DNA of 64,000 bases from Priestia taiwanensis (GTDB taxonomy: Bacteria > Bacillota > Bacilli > Bacillales > Bacillaceae_G), in NCBI RefSeq assembly GCF_014638355.1, contig NZ_BMFK01000001.1, positions 2,185,160 through 2,249,159 of the forward strand, written 5' to 3'. A model generated the notes under the pieces. That model was not told where the DNA came from. It did not search any database and saw only the letters and a list, made by a program, of their open reading frames with translations. The position numbers and the translations under genes are program-made. Of the stretch, positions 28,251 to 36,554 are shown one piece after another. How positions within the stretch are numbered: the stretch's first letter is position 1; every line of letters starts with the position of its first letter.

Positions 28251-29453
28251 CGTCTTCTTCTTCACATACAAATACGTGTACATATAGCCGAACATAAGAT
28301 TACATGCCCCGGCAACAACACCAAGTACAATACTTGTTGCTACCATTATCGTGCTGGCAAAGAGGATACTAACAATAAGCATCGCCTTCCACATCAGGCG
28401 TAATAGCGCTTCTTGTTTTCGTACTTCCTCTACTGGGTATAGTGAAAGCCAAATAACATGGCGGTGATGATACCATAATGTTTGTAATTGAAAACTAATT
28501 AAATAAACAAACAGTACACTAATTGTTATTTGTACATACTGATTCGGAACAACCACCAGTAATATAATACCAACAGCTACTAAACGAATGTATACACCTA
28601 CGTAATCCCCACTCCGTAACAACGTACGCACATACAAATACGAATATGTTTCCTTTTGCGAAAAGGTTATTCCACGTGCAAAAACATCTAACCACTTTCT
28701 TCGCTTTACTCGCCCTTTCATGTGCGGGACATCAGTAAACATATTTGCTACGCGGTAGAATAACGTCATACGGCGCTGCTCTTGTTCAATTAATCGTTCC
28801 CATGGTAAACTCTTTCCCTTTGTTTGGACGTATAAGTATAGTAAATATCCACCCATGATAGCTACCACAACAAACGTATATAACTGTAATGATGGTAGTA
28901 ACATCGTGTATACAAGTATAAAGTTCAACCCGATACGGAGTATGGAATCGAATAATTTTCGCCCTCGTTCATAGAAATACATACTCTCCCACGCTACACA
29001 TAAATTCCAACCTTTTGTTAATACAAGAATGAATAACAATAAGAACACCGAATTCATCGTTCCATTCATTTGCTTAGCATATAGTGGTATGAATAACCCA
29101 AACATCGCCACAACAAAATAAATATGCAATTGATACGTAAAGAAAAACGAGCGTGCGAAATATCCTTTTAACCTCTCTTCTAATGGGAGAAAGAACACGG
29201 CATCTGCTTCCTTCAAGAATGTAATAATTGTCCCATTCGTAAGTACGAGTGCCATGACCGCTGCAATAATAAATGCTGCTGGAAAAGTAGGTGGTAAAGT
29301 CTCAAGCCAACGCTGGTAATAGAATGCTCCCCCACCAATCGCAAAAATAAGAACGAACTTCAAATGGTCATTTAGCATGTATTTCATATACTTCTGAATT
29401 TCTTGCACAAATAGCTTAAAACGGGTTTTCCAATAACTTCGTACGTCCATCAT
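28236..29453 (-). CDS. ecsB: ABC transporter permease EcsB
   Basis: Membrane partner of EcsA. The 405-residue protein has around nine or ten hydrophobic segments in two blocks (about 30-75 and 95-200, then 285-400), separated by a basic cytosolic loop. In B. subtilis, loss of Ecs affects secretion, competence and intramembrane proteolysis by RasP; the transported substrate is uncertain. The start overlaps the ecsA stop. Confidence 0.92.
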   Translation of the reverse strand: MMDVRSYWKTRFKLFVQEIQKYMKYMLNDHLKFVLIFAIGGGAFYYQRWLETLPPTFPAAFIIAAVMALVLTNGTIITFLKEADAVFFLPLEERLKGYFARSFFFTYQLHIYFVVAMFGLFIPLYAKQMNGTMNSVFLLLFILVLTKGWNLCVAWESMYFYERGRKLFDSILRIGLNFILVYTMLLPSLQLYTFVVVAIMGGYLLYLYVQTKGKSLPWERLIEQEQRRMTLFYRVANMFTDVPHMKGRVKRRKWLDVFARGITFSQKETYSYLYVRTLLRSGDYVGVYIRLVAVGIILLVVVPNQYVQITISVLFVYLISFQLQTLWYHHRHVIWLSLYPVEEVRKQEALLRLMWKAMLIVSILFASTIMVATSIVLGVVAGACNLMFGYMYTYLYVKKKTKPLV

Positions 29454-30187
29454 TCTTCTTCCTTCGTCAGCGCTATGTAAATATCATCAAGCGTTGCACC
29501 TGGCATTGCAAATTGCTCTTGTAGCTCACGTAACGTTCCTTTTGCACGTACTTCCCCGTTATGCAAAATAACAAAGGAATCGCAATATCTCTCTGCTGTT
29601 GCCAAAATATGCGTAGACATCAAAATACCTGCGCCCTGCTCTTTCATCTTCTCCATTAATTGTAGAAGTGACTGAATTCCTAGTGGATCAAGTCCTACAA
29701 ACGGTTCATCAACAATATATAGCGAAGGCTGAACGAGAAATGCACATAGAATCATCACCTTTTGCTTCATTCCTTTTGAGAAATGAGATGGGAACCATTT
29801 TAAGCGTTTCTCTAAGCGAAATTCTTTTAATAAAGCTTGCATACGTTCTTCGTATGTACCTTTTTCTAGTCCATACGCCATTGCGGTTAACTCTAAATGC
29901 TCTTCTAATGTTAATTCTTCATATAAAATTGGTGTTTCTGGAATAAACGTAAATTGTGAACGATACTGAGTTGGATTATCTTGAAACGATTCTCCATTAA
30001 TCGTAATACTTCCTTGCTTTGGTTCCATTAAACCGATGATATGTTTAATGGTCGTACTCTTCCCAGCACCATTTAATCCGATAAGACCAACTAATTCCTT
30101 TCGATTAATCGAAAACGATACGTCTTTTAGGACAGGTGTACGCGTATATCCACCTGTGACGTGTTGTATATCTAATAAAGGTTTCAT
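29450..30187 (-). CDS. ecsA: ABC transporter ATP-binding protein EcsA
   Basis: A 245-residue ABC ATPase with Walker A GLNGAGKST, signature HFSKGMKQKVMI (a variant of LSGGQ), Walker B LYIVDEPFVGLD and switch His in STHILATAE. The ATG at 30187 is used because GGGG is 8 bases upstream; the GTG at 30208 lacks that spacing. Heads the ecsABC-pbpF cluster. A TATGAT -10 box is visible near 30220 on the minus strand. Confidence 0.94.
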   Translation of the reverse strand: MKPLLDIQHVTGGYTRTPVLKDVSFSINRKELVGLIGLNGAGKSTTIKHIIGLMEPKQGSITINGESFQDNPTQYRSQFTFIPETPILYEELTLEEHLELTAMAYGLEKGTYEERMQALLKEFRLEKRLKWFPSHFSKGMKQKVMILCAFLVQPSLYIVDEPFVGLDPLGIQSLLQLMEKMKEQGAGILMSTHILATAERYCDSFVILHNGEVRAKGTLRELQEQFAMPGATLDDIYIALTKEEE

Positions 30188-30279
30188 TATTTTTACCCCT
30201 TTTGTCACCTTGTCTTTCTTCTATCATAACAAACTTTTCCACAGAGAAAAACGTTATTATTTTTTGTGTATATTCTTTT

Positions 30280-30790
30280 CAAAACGGGAGATGATAATGG
30301 AGGAAGAGGGAAACAAGTTAACAACGCAACCACAGTAGATGACCATATTCATCGAAATGAGGTGTCTGTTAAAGACTACAAATCGTTTTCTCATCATACG
30401 TTTGTCTGATTTTGTTTCAACTAAAAGAAATGAGGTGTCTCTAGGAGAGTATATCTCGTAATTTCTTGATGTGTGTTACCACCGTTATACTTCTAACAAG
30501 AAGACATTATAAGGGGATGGTTCGCTTGAACAAGATCGTTAAGTAGCAAATAATTTGTGGCTTTTATCTTTTTGTAGATGAGGTGTTTATCGCAGAATTA
30601 GATACAGGCAATGAAGCAAATTTTCTCTGTAAATGAGGTGTCTACGAAAGGCAGTATCGATGCAGGATAAAATGATTGTGCTAGTTAACACTCCTTCTTC
30701 CGACATCTTGGCTGACAATCGTGTCTAGTCTTAAGGGTGTCGTATACAGGCAGGAAGCATTCCACATCATGCTTCCTGCCTTTTTTCTAT
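30280..30790 (+). ncRNA. candidate structured non-coding RNA between ecsA and hit
   Basis: This ~500-base interval has no credible ORF but is highly patterned. The motif AAATGAGGTGTCT occurs at 30355-30367, 30428-30440 and 30631-30643, with a close variant AGATGAGGTGTTT at 30576-30588. Each copy is followed by sequence that can fold into small hairpins, for example CTTC/GAAG at 30491-30505 and GTTC/GAAC around 30520-30530. The interval ends in a perfect 12-bp terminator. The motif core GAGGTG is complementary to the anti-Shine-Dalgarno CACCUC of 16S rRNA. No clear sigma-A promoter was seen; a weak sigma-B-like pair GTGTAT-N14-GGGAGA lies at 30266-30291. Strand is inferred from the terminator. 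The boundaries are approximate. Confidence 0.6.
30749..30786 (+). terminator. strong terminator ending the ecsA-hit RNA candidate
   Basis: A perfect 12-bp stem GGCAGGAAGCAT / ATGCTTCCTGCC, 8-base loop, then TTTTTT. No protein gene precedes it on this strand for more than 500 bases, so something non-coding must be transcribed into it. Confidence 0.9.
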
Positions 30791-30901
30791 TCACATCCTG
30801 TTCGTGAACGATGTAGCATTCCGCCTTCTACCTATGATAAAATACTGTTACATATAGACATGTAGAGAAAAAATTGTCACAAAATAGAAAGGATGAAGAA
30901 G

Positions 30902-31336
30902 ATGACACATAACAAAGACAATTGCATTTTTTGCAAAATTGTAGACGGCGAACTTCCAAGTGCGAAAGTATTCGAAAATGAACATGTACTTGCTTTTTTA
31001 GCTCTTGATCAAGTGACAAAAGGACACACGCTTGTCATTCCAAAAGTACATAAAGAAAATCTTTACGAGTTAACACCAGAAATCGCAAGTAACTTGTTTT
31101 CTGTTGTACCAACAATTGCAAACGCTCTTAAAAATGCGTATGATCTAGTTGGATTAAACACGCTAAATAACAATGGTGCTGAGGCTGGACAAACTGTATT
31201 CCACTACCATATGCATCTTATTCCTCGATATGGGAAAAAAGATGATTTCGGAGCAAAGTGGAACAACAATCAACAAGATTACACACCAGCCATGCTTCAA
31301 GACATTGCGCATACAATTGCAAGCGAAATCAAATGA
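30902..31336 (+). CDS. hit: HIT family nucleotide-binding protein
   Basis: A 144-residue histidine-triad hydrolase (Hint branch) acting on nucleoside phosphoramidates or dinucleotides. N-terminal zinc-type CIFCKIVDGE and the triad HYHMHLIPRY are intact. Start at 30902 because AGAAAGG is 9 bases upstream; the ATG at 30893 directly abuts it. It is an ecsA neighbour as in B. subtilis, divergent from it across the RNA candidate. Confidence 0.94.
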   Translation: MTHNKDNCIFCKIVDGELPSAKVFENEHVLAFLALDQVTKGHTLVIPKVHKENLYELTPEIASNLFSVVPTIANALKNAYDLVGLNTLNNNGAEAGQTVFHYHMHLIPRYGKKDDFGAKWNNNQQDYTPAMLQDIAHTIASEIK

Positions 31337-31392
31337 TTCATTTCGCAACAAGTACGCATAGTATGACTACCAAATAAGTGAGGGAAAAAATA

Positions 31393-31749
31393 ATGGCAAA
31401 TACAAAAACATTTTTCATTGGTGCATTACTTGGAGGCATTGCAGCAGGAGTAGCAGTTGCCTTAACAACACCAAAAAGCGGAAAAGAAGTACGTGCTGAT
31501 TTAAAAGATAAAAGTAATGAACTAAAAGAACAAATGCACGATTTATTAGAAGAAGGAAAAGAATTAACAGTGAAAGTAAAGCAAGTAGCTGCCGACAACA
31601 AAAACCTTCTTCTTGACGTAAAAGCAGATGTGGAAAAATCGATGAACGAATGGAGTCGTACGACATTACCAAACCGTGAGAAGATTCAAGAAGAGATTAA
31701 CAACATCCAATCTTCTATCGAACAATTAGAAAAAAACGTCACAATATAA
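31393..31749 (+). CDS. yhaH: YtxH-domain general stress-type protein
   Basis: A 118-residue protein with a glycine-rich N-terminal membrane segment (FFIGALLGGIAAGVAVAL), the TPKSGKEVR turn typical of YtxH proteins, and a long charged helix probably forming a coiled coil. ATG 31393 is 8 bases after GAGGG. Related to B. subtilis YhaH; function poorly known. Confidence 0.88.
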   Translation: MANTKTFFIGALLGGIAAGVAVALTTPKSGKEVRADLKDKSNELKEQMHDLLEEGKELTVKVKQVAADNKNLLLDVKADVEKSMNEWSRTTLPNREKIQEEINNIQSSIEQLEKNVTI

Positions 31750-31750
31750 G

Positions 31751-31791
31751 CAAAAAGAAGGAGGAAATAAATATTCCCTCCTTCTTTTTGC
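31751..31791 (+). terminator. terminator after yhaH
   Basis: Stem CAAAAAGAAGGAGG... pairs with CCTCCTTCTTTTTG around a short AT-rich loop, with a T-rich 3' arm. Confidence 0.85.
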
Positions 31792-31925
31792 CCTAAAATA
31801 TCGTCTATATAAAATTTTTTCGTAATTTTTTTGATAATTCAAACAAAAGTTCTTTATTAATTTTTATTTTACTGGCATAATAGATACTAAGGGATGGAGA
31901 AATTTGTAATAAAGTGGGTGAAAGG

Positions 31926-32483
31926 ATGAATGAGGAGAAAAAGGATTATTCAATGAAAGAAGCGTTAATCTTCAGTCAACGTATTGCGCAACTTTCAAAA
32001 GCACTATGGAAGTCAGTTGAGAAAGATTGGCAACAATGGATTAAACCATACGATTTGAACATCAACGAACATCATATTTTATCAATTGCGTATCATTTAA
32101 AAGGGGCTTCTATTTCGGAAATTGCAAAGTTTGGTGTGATGCACGTATCGACGGCTTTCAACTTTTCGAAGAAGTTAGAAGAGCGAGGTTTGCTCGTATT
32201 TTCAAAGAAAGAAGACGATAAACGTAACACATATATCGAAATAACAAAAAAAGGGGAAGAATTATTACTTCAATTAATGGAGGATTATGACCCGGAATCA
32301 AATGCAGTCTTTAACGGTGCCCTTGCAATTCGTGACTTCTATGGGAAGTTCCCGGATACAATGGACTTGATTGCGATTCTTCGTCATATTTACGGAAAAG
32401 ACTTCATTGATATTTTCGAACGTTCATTAACGAACATCGAAGAGGAGTTTGAAGAAGTAGGAGATCGAATTTATAAGAAATAA
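31926..32483 (+). CDS. hpr: MarR-family transition-state regulator Hpr (ScoC)
   Basis: Represses extracellular proteases, sporulation and peptide transport genes during growth. The 185-residue protein has a MarR winged helix: [13 protein letters not shown], then [26 protein letters not shown] as the recognition segment and [12 protein letters not shown] as the wing. It closely resembles B. cereus Hpr as I recall it. ATG 31926 gives the expected family length; a GTG at 31914 is possible. The recognition helix appears intact. Confidence 0.95.
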   Translation: MNEEKKDYSMKEALIFSQRIAQLSKALWKSVEKDWQQWIKPYDLNINEHHILSIAYHLKGASISEIAKFGVMHVSTAFNFSKKLEERGLLVFSKKEDDKRNTYIEITKKGEELLLQLMEDYDPESNAVFNGALAIRDFYGKFPDTMDLIAILRHIYGKDFIDIFERSLTNIEEEFEEVGDRIYKK

Positions 32484-32484
32484 C

Positions 32485-32829
32485 CTACTTCCCATCTAAC
32501 ATACACTTCTTTAATTCGGACATAAGTTGTGTGTATAACCCTTGCTCTTCCAATGCTTTAATCACTTCTAACAAAGAGAGATTGGCAGGAAGAGCTTCTT
32601 TAAATGACAGGAGAAGCGGATAGAACCACAATAGCCCTTCTCTTTTTTGTTTGGCCATTTCTAGATCAATATCTGAACACCTCGTCAATAAATGCTCCAC
32701 TTCTTCTTTCGTTACTCCTTTTTGAACAACTAACGCAAAGAAAGGGAACTTCCTCGTATCTAACATCATCATCATTAGCGACATGTGGTATTCTAATGTT
32801 TCCAATCTTTTTTCATATGTATCCCTCAT
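32485..32829 (-). CDS. yhaI: DUF1878 family protein YhaI
   Basis: A 114-residue soluble helical protein of unknown function, matching the length and place of B. subtilis YhaI. It contains a methionine-rich stretch (SLMMMML) and no catalytic motif. The ATG at 32829 is preceded by GTAGGAG; an upstream in-frame start at 32889 would add 20 residues with no ribosome site. It is convergent with hpr, with almost no gap. Confidence 0.85.
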   Translation of the reverse strand: MRDTYEKRLETLEYHMSLMMMMLDTRKFPFFALVVQKGVTKEEVEHLLTRCSDIDLEMAKQKREGLLWFYPLLLSFKEALPANLSLLEVIKALEEQGLYTQLMSELKKCMLDGK

Positions 32830-32950
32830 TGCGCTCCTACCTTTCACCTTAGTATCCTTATTGTACTGCATTCCAAACGTTCGTACCATTCAAAAATTCC
32901 TCTATCACCTTTATTTCCCATTATGTCTCCTGCTTATTCTTTATCATACG

Positions 32951-32978
32951 AAAAAAGCTACCTTCATTACAAGGTAGC
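32951..32978 (-). terminator. terminator after the tiny YjcZ-type genes
   Basis: On the minus strand GCTACCTT, 6-base loop, AAGGTAGC, then TTTTTT. Confidence 0.85.
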
Positions 32979-33035
32979 CCTTAACGTTCACTTGCCTATT
33001 TGCAGCAAATGCTTGTATGGTCATTTCCATTTACA

Positions 33036-33119
33036 TTAGCAAACCCATGCTGCACCGACAATGATTAATAAAATGAATAAAACAACGATTAACGCAAAGC
33101 CACCATATGCTCCACCCAT
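33036..33119 (-). CDS. YjcZ family tiny spore protein, copy 1
   Basis: A 27-residue hydrophobic peptide: a short glycine/tyrosine-rich N-terminus (MGGAYGGF) and one membrane helix ALIVVLFILLIIVGAAW. GGGGGTG lies 7 bases before the ATG. This is the YjcZ/SscA (YhzE) pattern; B. subtilis has sscA, a spore coat assembly gene, near prsA. A related 25-residue gene lies 79 bases upstream. Sporulation role is inferred from the family. Confidence 0.85.
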   Translation of the reverse strand: MGGAYGGFALIVVLFILLIIVGAAWVC

Positions 33120-33198
33120 GCTAACACCCCCTTTTCTCTGTATCATATCGTATGCATAATTGCCCTAGATGGATTAGGCGTTTATCCTTTTGTTCGTG

Positions 33199-33276
33199 TT
33201 AAATATACGCACAGCCAATGATAATTAGTAAAATGAACAACACGACAACTAACACAAACCCATTTTCATATCCCAT
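33199..33276 (-). CDS. YjcZ family tiny spore protein, copy 2
   Basis: A 25-residue paralogue of the neighbouring gene: MGYENGF followed by the helix VLVVVLFILLIIIGCAYI. A GGGTG ribosome site precedes the ATG. The two copies share LFILLII but differ at both ends, so the duplication is not recent. Probably co-transcribed with copy 1 and ended by the shared terminator. Confidence 0.83.
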   Translation of the reverse strand: MGYENGFVLVVVLFILLIIIGCAYI

Positions 33277-33481
33277 CGCTCATCACCCTTTCTGTACATC
33301 CCTATATCGTATGGCGAAATGTCCACCTTGCCTATGCGATTGCCTATCCTACCAAAAGTATAATTTTGTTAATTTCTTCATCGAAAAATTACGTATTTAT
33401 ATAAAAAATATGATATATTTAAAAAAGTGTACCCGTTTACACAAACTATACATATCAAAAAATTAGTAGGAGTTGTTTATA

Positions 33482-34354
33482 ATGAAAAAAGCATTCGTTG
33501 CAATCGCAGTTAGTACAAGCTTATTCGTCTTATCTGCATGCGGAAATAATTCAGACACAGTTGTAGAATCAAGTGCTGGAAATGTAACAAAAGAAGAATT
33601 ATATACAGCAATGAAAACGTCTAAAGTTGGCGGAAGTGACACATTGAAACTGTTAGTAACAGAGAAAGTGCTTGATAAAAAATACGACGTAACAGATGCT
33701 GAAATTGATGAAGAAATCAAGAAAGTTAAAGAGCAAACAGGTGAAAAATTTGACATGGCCCTTAAGCAAGCTGGCCTAAAAGATGAAGCTGCTCTAAAGA
33801 AATTCTTAAACGGTCAATTATTAATTCAAAAAGCAATAGAGGAATCTTTAACGGAAGAAGAATTAAATACACCAAAAGTAAAAGTAAGTCACATCTTAAT
33901 TCAGACAGAAGGTAAAGATGCTGCGGCTGCAGAAGCAAAAGCAAAAGAAATAAAAGCAAAAGTTGATGCAGGTGAAGACTTCGCAACATTAGCGAAAGAA
34001 CATTCAGAAGACGATGGTACAAAAGAAAAGGGCGGTGACGTTGGCACTATCGTTCCAGGTCAGATGGTTCCAGAGTTTGAAGCAGCTGCTTTAAAATTAA
34101 AAACAGGTGAAGTAAGTGACCTTGTAAAATCAAAATTCGGTTACCATATCATTAAAGCAACAGAGCGTACAGAATATAGCGAGTTATCAGAAGCAGAACA
34201 AAAAGCTGCAAAGGAACAAGCAATGCAAGTAAAATATAGTAACGGCGCAGCTGAAAAAATCATCCAAAAAGAATTAGATGATGCAAAAGTTGAAGTAAAA
34301 GATGACGACTTCAAAGATCTATTCAAAGCACCAGAAGAAGCAGAAAAGAAATAA
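33482..34354 (+). CDS. prsA: foldase lipoprotein PrsA
   Basis: Peptidyl-prolyl isomerase on the outer face of the membrane that folds secreted proteins. The 290-residue protein has a lipoprotein signal with lipobox VLSAC, an N-terminal chaperone domain, and a parvulin (PPIC) domain from about 135 to 225 with VSHILIQTE, DFATLAKEHSED and FGYHIIKATER. The lysine/glutamate-rich C-terminus is typical. Start at ATG 33482 with AGGAG 9 bases upstream. An imperfect hairpin GTGTA/TACAC lies at 33427-33442. Confidence 0.96.
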   Translation: MKKAFVAIAVSTSLFVLSACGNNSDTVVESSAGNVTKEELYTAMKTSKVGGSDTLKLLVTEKVLDKKYDVTDAEIDEEIKKVKEQTGEKFDMALKQAGLKDEAALKKFLNGQLLIQKAIEESLTEEELNTPKVKVSHILIQTEGKDAAAAEAKAKEIKAKVDAGEDFATLAKEHSEDDGTKEKGGDVGTIVPGQMVPEFEAAALKLKTGEVSDLVKSKFGYHIIKATERTEYSELSEAEQKAAKEQAMQVKYSNGAAEKIIQKELDDAKVEVKDDDFKDLFKAPEEAEKK

Positions 34355-34424
34355 TCTAGCCTTCTTCGTATACTAGATGAGTTGCCTTACACAGTAGGCA
34401 CATTAAAACAAACTACACAATACA

Positions 34425-34463
34425 AAAAGAGTGATGTCGCCTGAAGCAACATCACTCTTTTTT
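34425..34463. terminator. bidirectional terminator between prsA and the SDR gene
   Basis: Stem AAAGAGTGATGT / ACATCACTCTTT, with an 11-base loop, A-rich before and T-run after. The genes are convergent. Confidence 0.9.
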
Positions 34464-34465
34464 GT

Positions 34466-35185
34466 TTATGGGTTTGTTGACCATAATCCAGCAGATTTGA
34501 TAAATGTACGTTTGTTTAATTTTAATTGTGCCACAACAAATTCTGCAATATCTTCTGCTTGCATCACTTTATCTGGATTACCATCTGTTAATCCTAAATC
34601 CATTGCCATATCTGTCGCAACTGTACTTGGTGTTAAAGCTGTTACGCGGATGTTATGCTTTCTTACTTCCATTGCTAATGATTCCGTTAAGCCAAGTACA
34701 CCAAACTTAGAAGCACTATATGCACTTGTTAACGGTGCACCTTTTTGACCTGCAGTTGAAGAAATATTAATGATATCACCTGATTGTTGTTCAATCATGC
34801 TTGGTAATGCTGCACGCGTTGCGTAGTATACACCTAATAAGTTAACACGAATAATTTCTTCCCACTCTGCCACTTCTAAGTCTAAGAACTTACCAAATTT
34901 CCCGATTCCAGCGTTATTCACTAGAATATCAACCGATCCTAATCCAGCATGTAATGTCTCAATTGCTTTTGTTATGTCTTCACATACAGACACATCTGCA
35001 GTTGCAATTACTGCTTTTACGCCTTCCGCTTCTACTTCTTTTGCTACCACTTGTAAGCTATCTTCTGAACGAGCAAGTAAACCAACGTTCACGCCTTCTT
35101 TCGCTAATGCGATTGCAATTGCGCGACCGATACCTTTCCCTGCACCAGTAATAATTGCATTCTTTCCTTGTAATGACTGTGCCAT
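34466..35185 (-). CDS. short-chain dehydrogenase/reductase, FabG-like
   Basis: A 239-residue classical SDR: NAD(P) motif [14 protein letters not shown], catalytic Ser in ISSTAG and the YSASK pair. Annotators usually call this a 3-oxoacyl-ACP reductase, but classical SDRs have broad substrates and nothing nearby is fatty-acid synthesis. It is the sole gene between prsA and yhaL. An AGGAGAG-like site precedes the ATG. Confidence 0.88.
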   Translation of the reverse strand: MAQSLQGKNAIITGAGKGIGRAIAIALAKEGVNVGLLARSEDSLQVVAKEVEAEGVKAVIATADVSVCEDITKAIETLHAGLGSVDILVNNAGIGKFGKFLDLEVAEWEEIIRVNLLGVYYATRAALPSMIEQQSGDIINISSTAGQKGAPLTSAYSASKFGVLGLTESLAMEVRKHNIRVTALTPSTVATDMAMDLGLTDGNPDKVMQAEDIAEFVVAQLKLNKRTFIKSAGLWSTNP

Positions 35186-35254
35186 TTACATCTCTCCTTC
35201 ATAAAGCATTCACGTATTATCATACCACATCTTTCTTCACAGACACGCTAAACA

Positions 35255-35290
35255 AGAAATATCCCGCCGTTCCTACAGCGGGATATTTCT
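35255..35290 (-). terminator. terminator after yhaL
   Basis: AGAAATATCCCGC / GCGGGATATTTCT, 13-bp perfect stem, touching the yhaL stop codon. Confidence 0.82.
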
Positions 35291-35493
35291 CATAAATGAT
35301 TCGCTTCTAATTCTTTTTTCTGTTGTGCACGGCGTTCTCTTTCTTCATGCATACGCTGAACATATAATTCTCCTTCACGTTCAATGTAGTCATCGTCAAT
35401 TTCTTGCTCTTTCTTCTCCGTGTACAATACCATAAATCCGCTCACAACAATCCCAACAATTACGAGATACACCCACCATGGTAAAAGCGCCAT
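35290..35493 (-). CDS. yhaL: YhaL family sporulation protein
   Basis: A 67-residue protein with one N-terminal membrane helix (WWVYLVIVGIVVSGFMVLY) and a strongly charged cytosolic helix (QRMHEERERRAQQKKELEA). Length, topology and position beside yhaM and prsA match B. subtilis YhaL, described as a sporulation protein. Confidence 0.86.
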   Translation of the reverse strand: MALLPWWVYLVIVGIVVSGFMVLYTEKKEQEIDDDYIEREGELYVQRMHEERERRAQQKKELEANHL

Positions 35494-35560
35494 TGCTTTT
35501 CACTCCTTTATAGACAAGCTCTTTACTTCTACCATATGAGTACATATCATGAAATATTCC

Positions 35561-36508
35561 TTATTCTGCTGAAAATGTTGGTTTATAGAATGAACGGTTA
35601 TCTAATGCAAAGACACGCTCTGTATATTCTCCTGGCTTCACGCGAGCTAACGCACGGTCCATCATATTCATCTTCGCATCTAAATTATCGATATAATGAA
35701 GAATTTCTGCCTCGCGCACCATCGGTGGTTTCGGACTTCCCCACTCTGCTTTGCCGTGATGAGATAATACAAGATGTTGAAGAATTGTAACTTCTTCTCC
35801 CTCAAGTTGTAACTCCTCGGCAGCTTTCCCAATTTCAATCATCATAAGAGAAATGTGACCTAATAAATTCCCTTCCACTGTATACGTCGTTGAAACAGGA
35901 CCTGATAACTCAATTACTTTTCCTAAATCATGTAGGATAACCCCCGCATATAATAAATCTCGATTTAAACTCGGATATAATGATGAAATAGCTTTCGCCA
36001 AATCTAACATCGATACAACATGATATGCTAGGCCAGATACGAACTCGTGATGATTCTTCGTAGCAGCTGGATATTCTAAAAAGGCATCCTTATGCTTATT
36101 CAGTAAATGTCTCGTTAGACGTTGAATATTCGAATTTTCCATTTCAAAGATATATGCTGTGATTTTCTCCACCATAATGTCTTTTGAAAGTGGTGCTTTC
36201 TCTAAGAAATCCGACAATTCCACTGGTTCATTTGGTCCCGCAAGACGGATTGCTTTAATTTTCAACTGTAGACGCCCGCGATAATTTTGAATTTCTCCAG
36301 CTACTTTTACAATTGTTTCTGGTATATATATTTCTTCATCTTCTTTCGTAATACTCCATAACTTCGCTTCGATCTCGCCACTCTTATCTTGCAGGGCAAC
36401 AGATAAAAAGGCATTGCCATTACTCGCTGTTCCTTTTGTGACTGATTTGATTAAGACATAATTATCAATTTGTTCGCCCACTTCATGTTCTAATAACTTC
36501 TTACTCAT
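35561..36508 (-). CDS. yhaM: 3'-5' exoribonuclease YhaM
   Basis: Degrades RNA and DNA from the 3' end. The 315-residue protein has an N-terminal OB-fold (VLIKSVTKG...[18 protein letters not shown]) and an HD domain with [12 protein letters not shown] and [11 protein letters not shown] carrying metal ligands, plus [15 protein letters not shown] 36508 is used because of GGTG upstream; an earlier in-frame start at 36535 would add 9 residues. Confidence 0.94.
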   Translation of the reverse strand: MSKKLLEHEVGEQIDNYVLIKSVTKGTASNGNAFLSVALQDKSGEIEAKLWSITKEDEEIYIPETIVKVAGEIQNYRGRLQLKIKAIRLAGPNEPVELSDFLEKAPLSKDIMVEKITAYIFEMENSNIQRLTRHLLNKHKDAFLEYPAATKNHHEFVSGLAYHVVSMLDLAKAISSLYPSLNRDLLYAGVILHDLGKVIELSGPVSTTYTVEGNLLGHISLMMIEIGKAAEELQLEGEEVTILQHLVLSHHGKAEWGSPKPPMVREAEILHYIDNLDAKMNMMDRALARVKPGEYTERVFALDNRSFYKPTFSAE

Positions 36509-36554
36509 CGTTTTCACCACACCTTTATGTATCATTTCATCTCGTCAAAGATGC

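Noticed and set aside
30280-30790. CRISPR-like array
   Set aside because: The motif copies are only 13 bases, unevenly spaced (73, 148, 55) and not palindromic, with no cas genes nearby.
34954-35204. Leucine- or serine-rich ORFs opposite the SDR gene (and similar low-complexity ORFs opposite other genes)
   Set aside because: Composition is that of an antisense reading of codon-biased genes; no ribosome sites.
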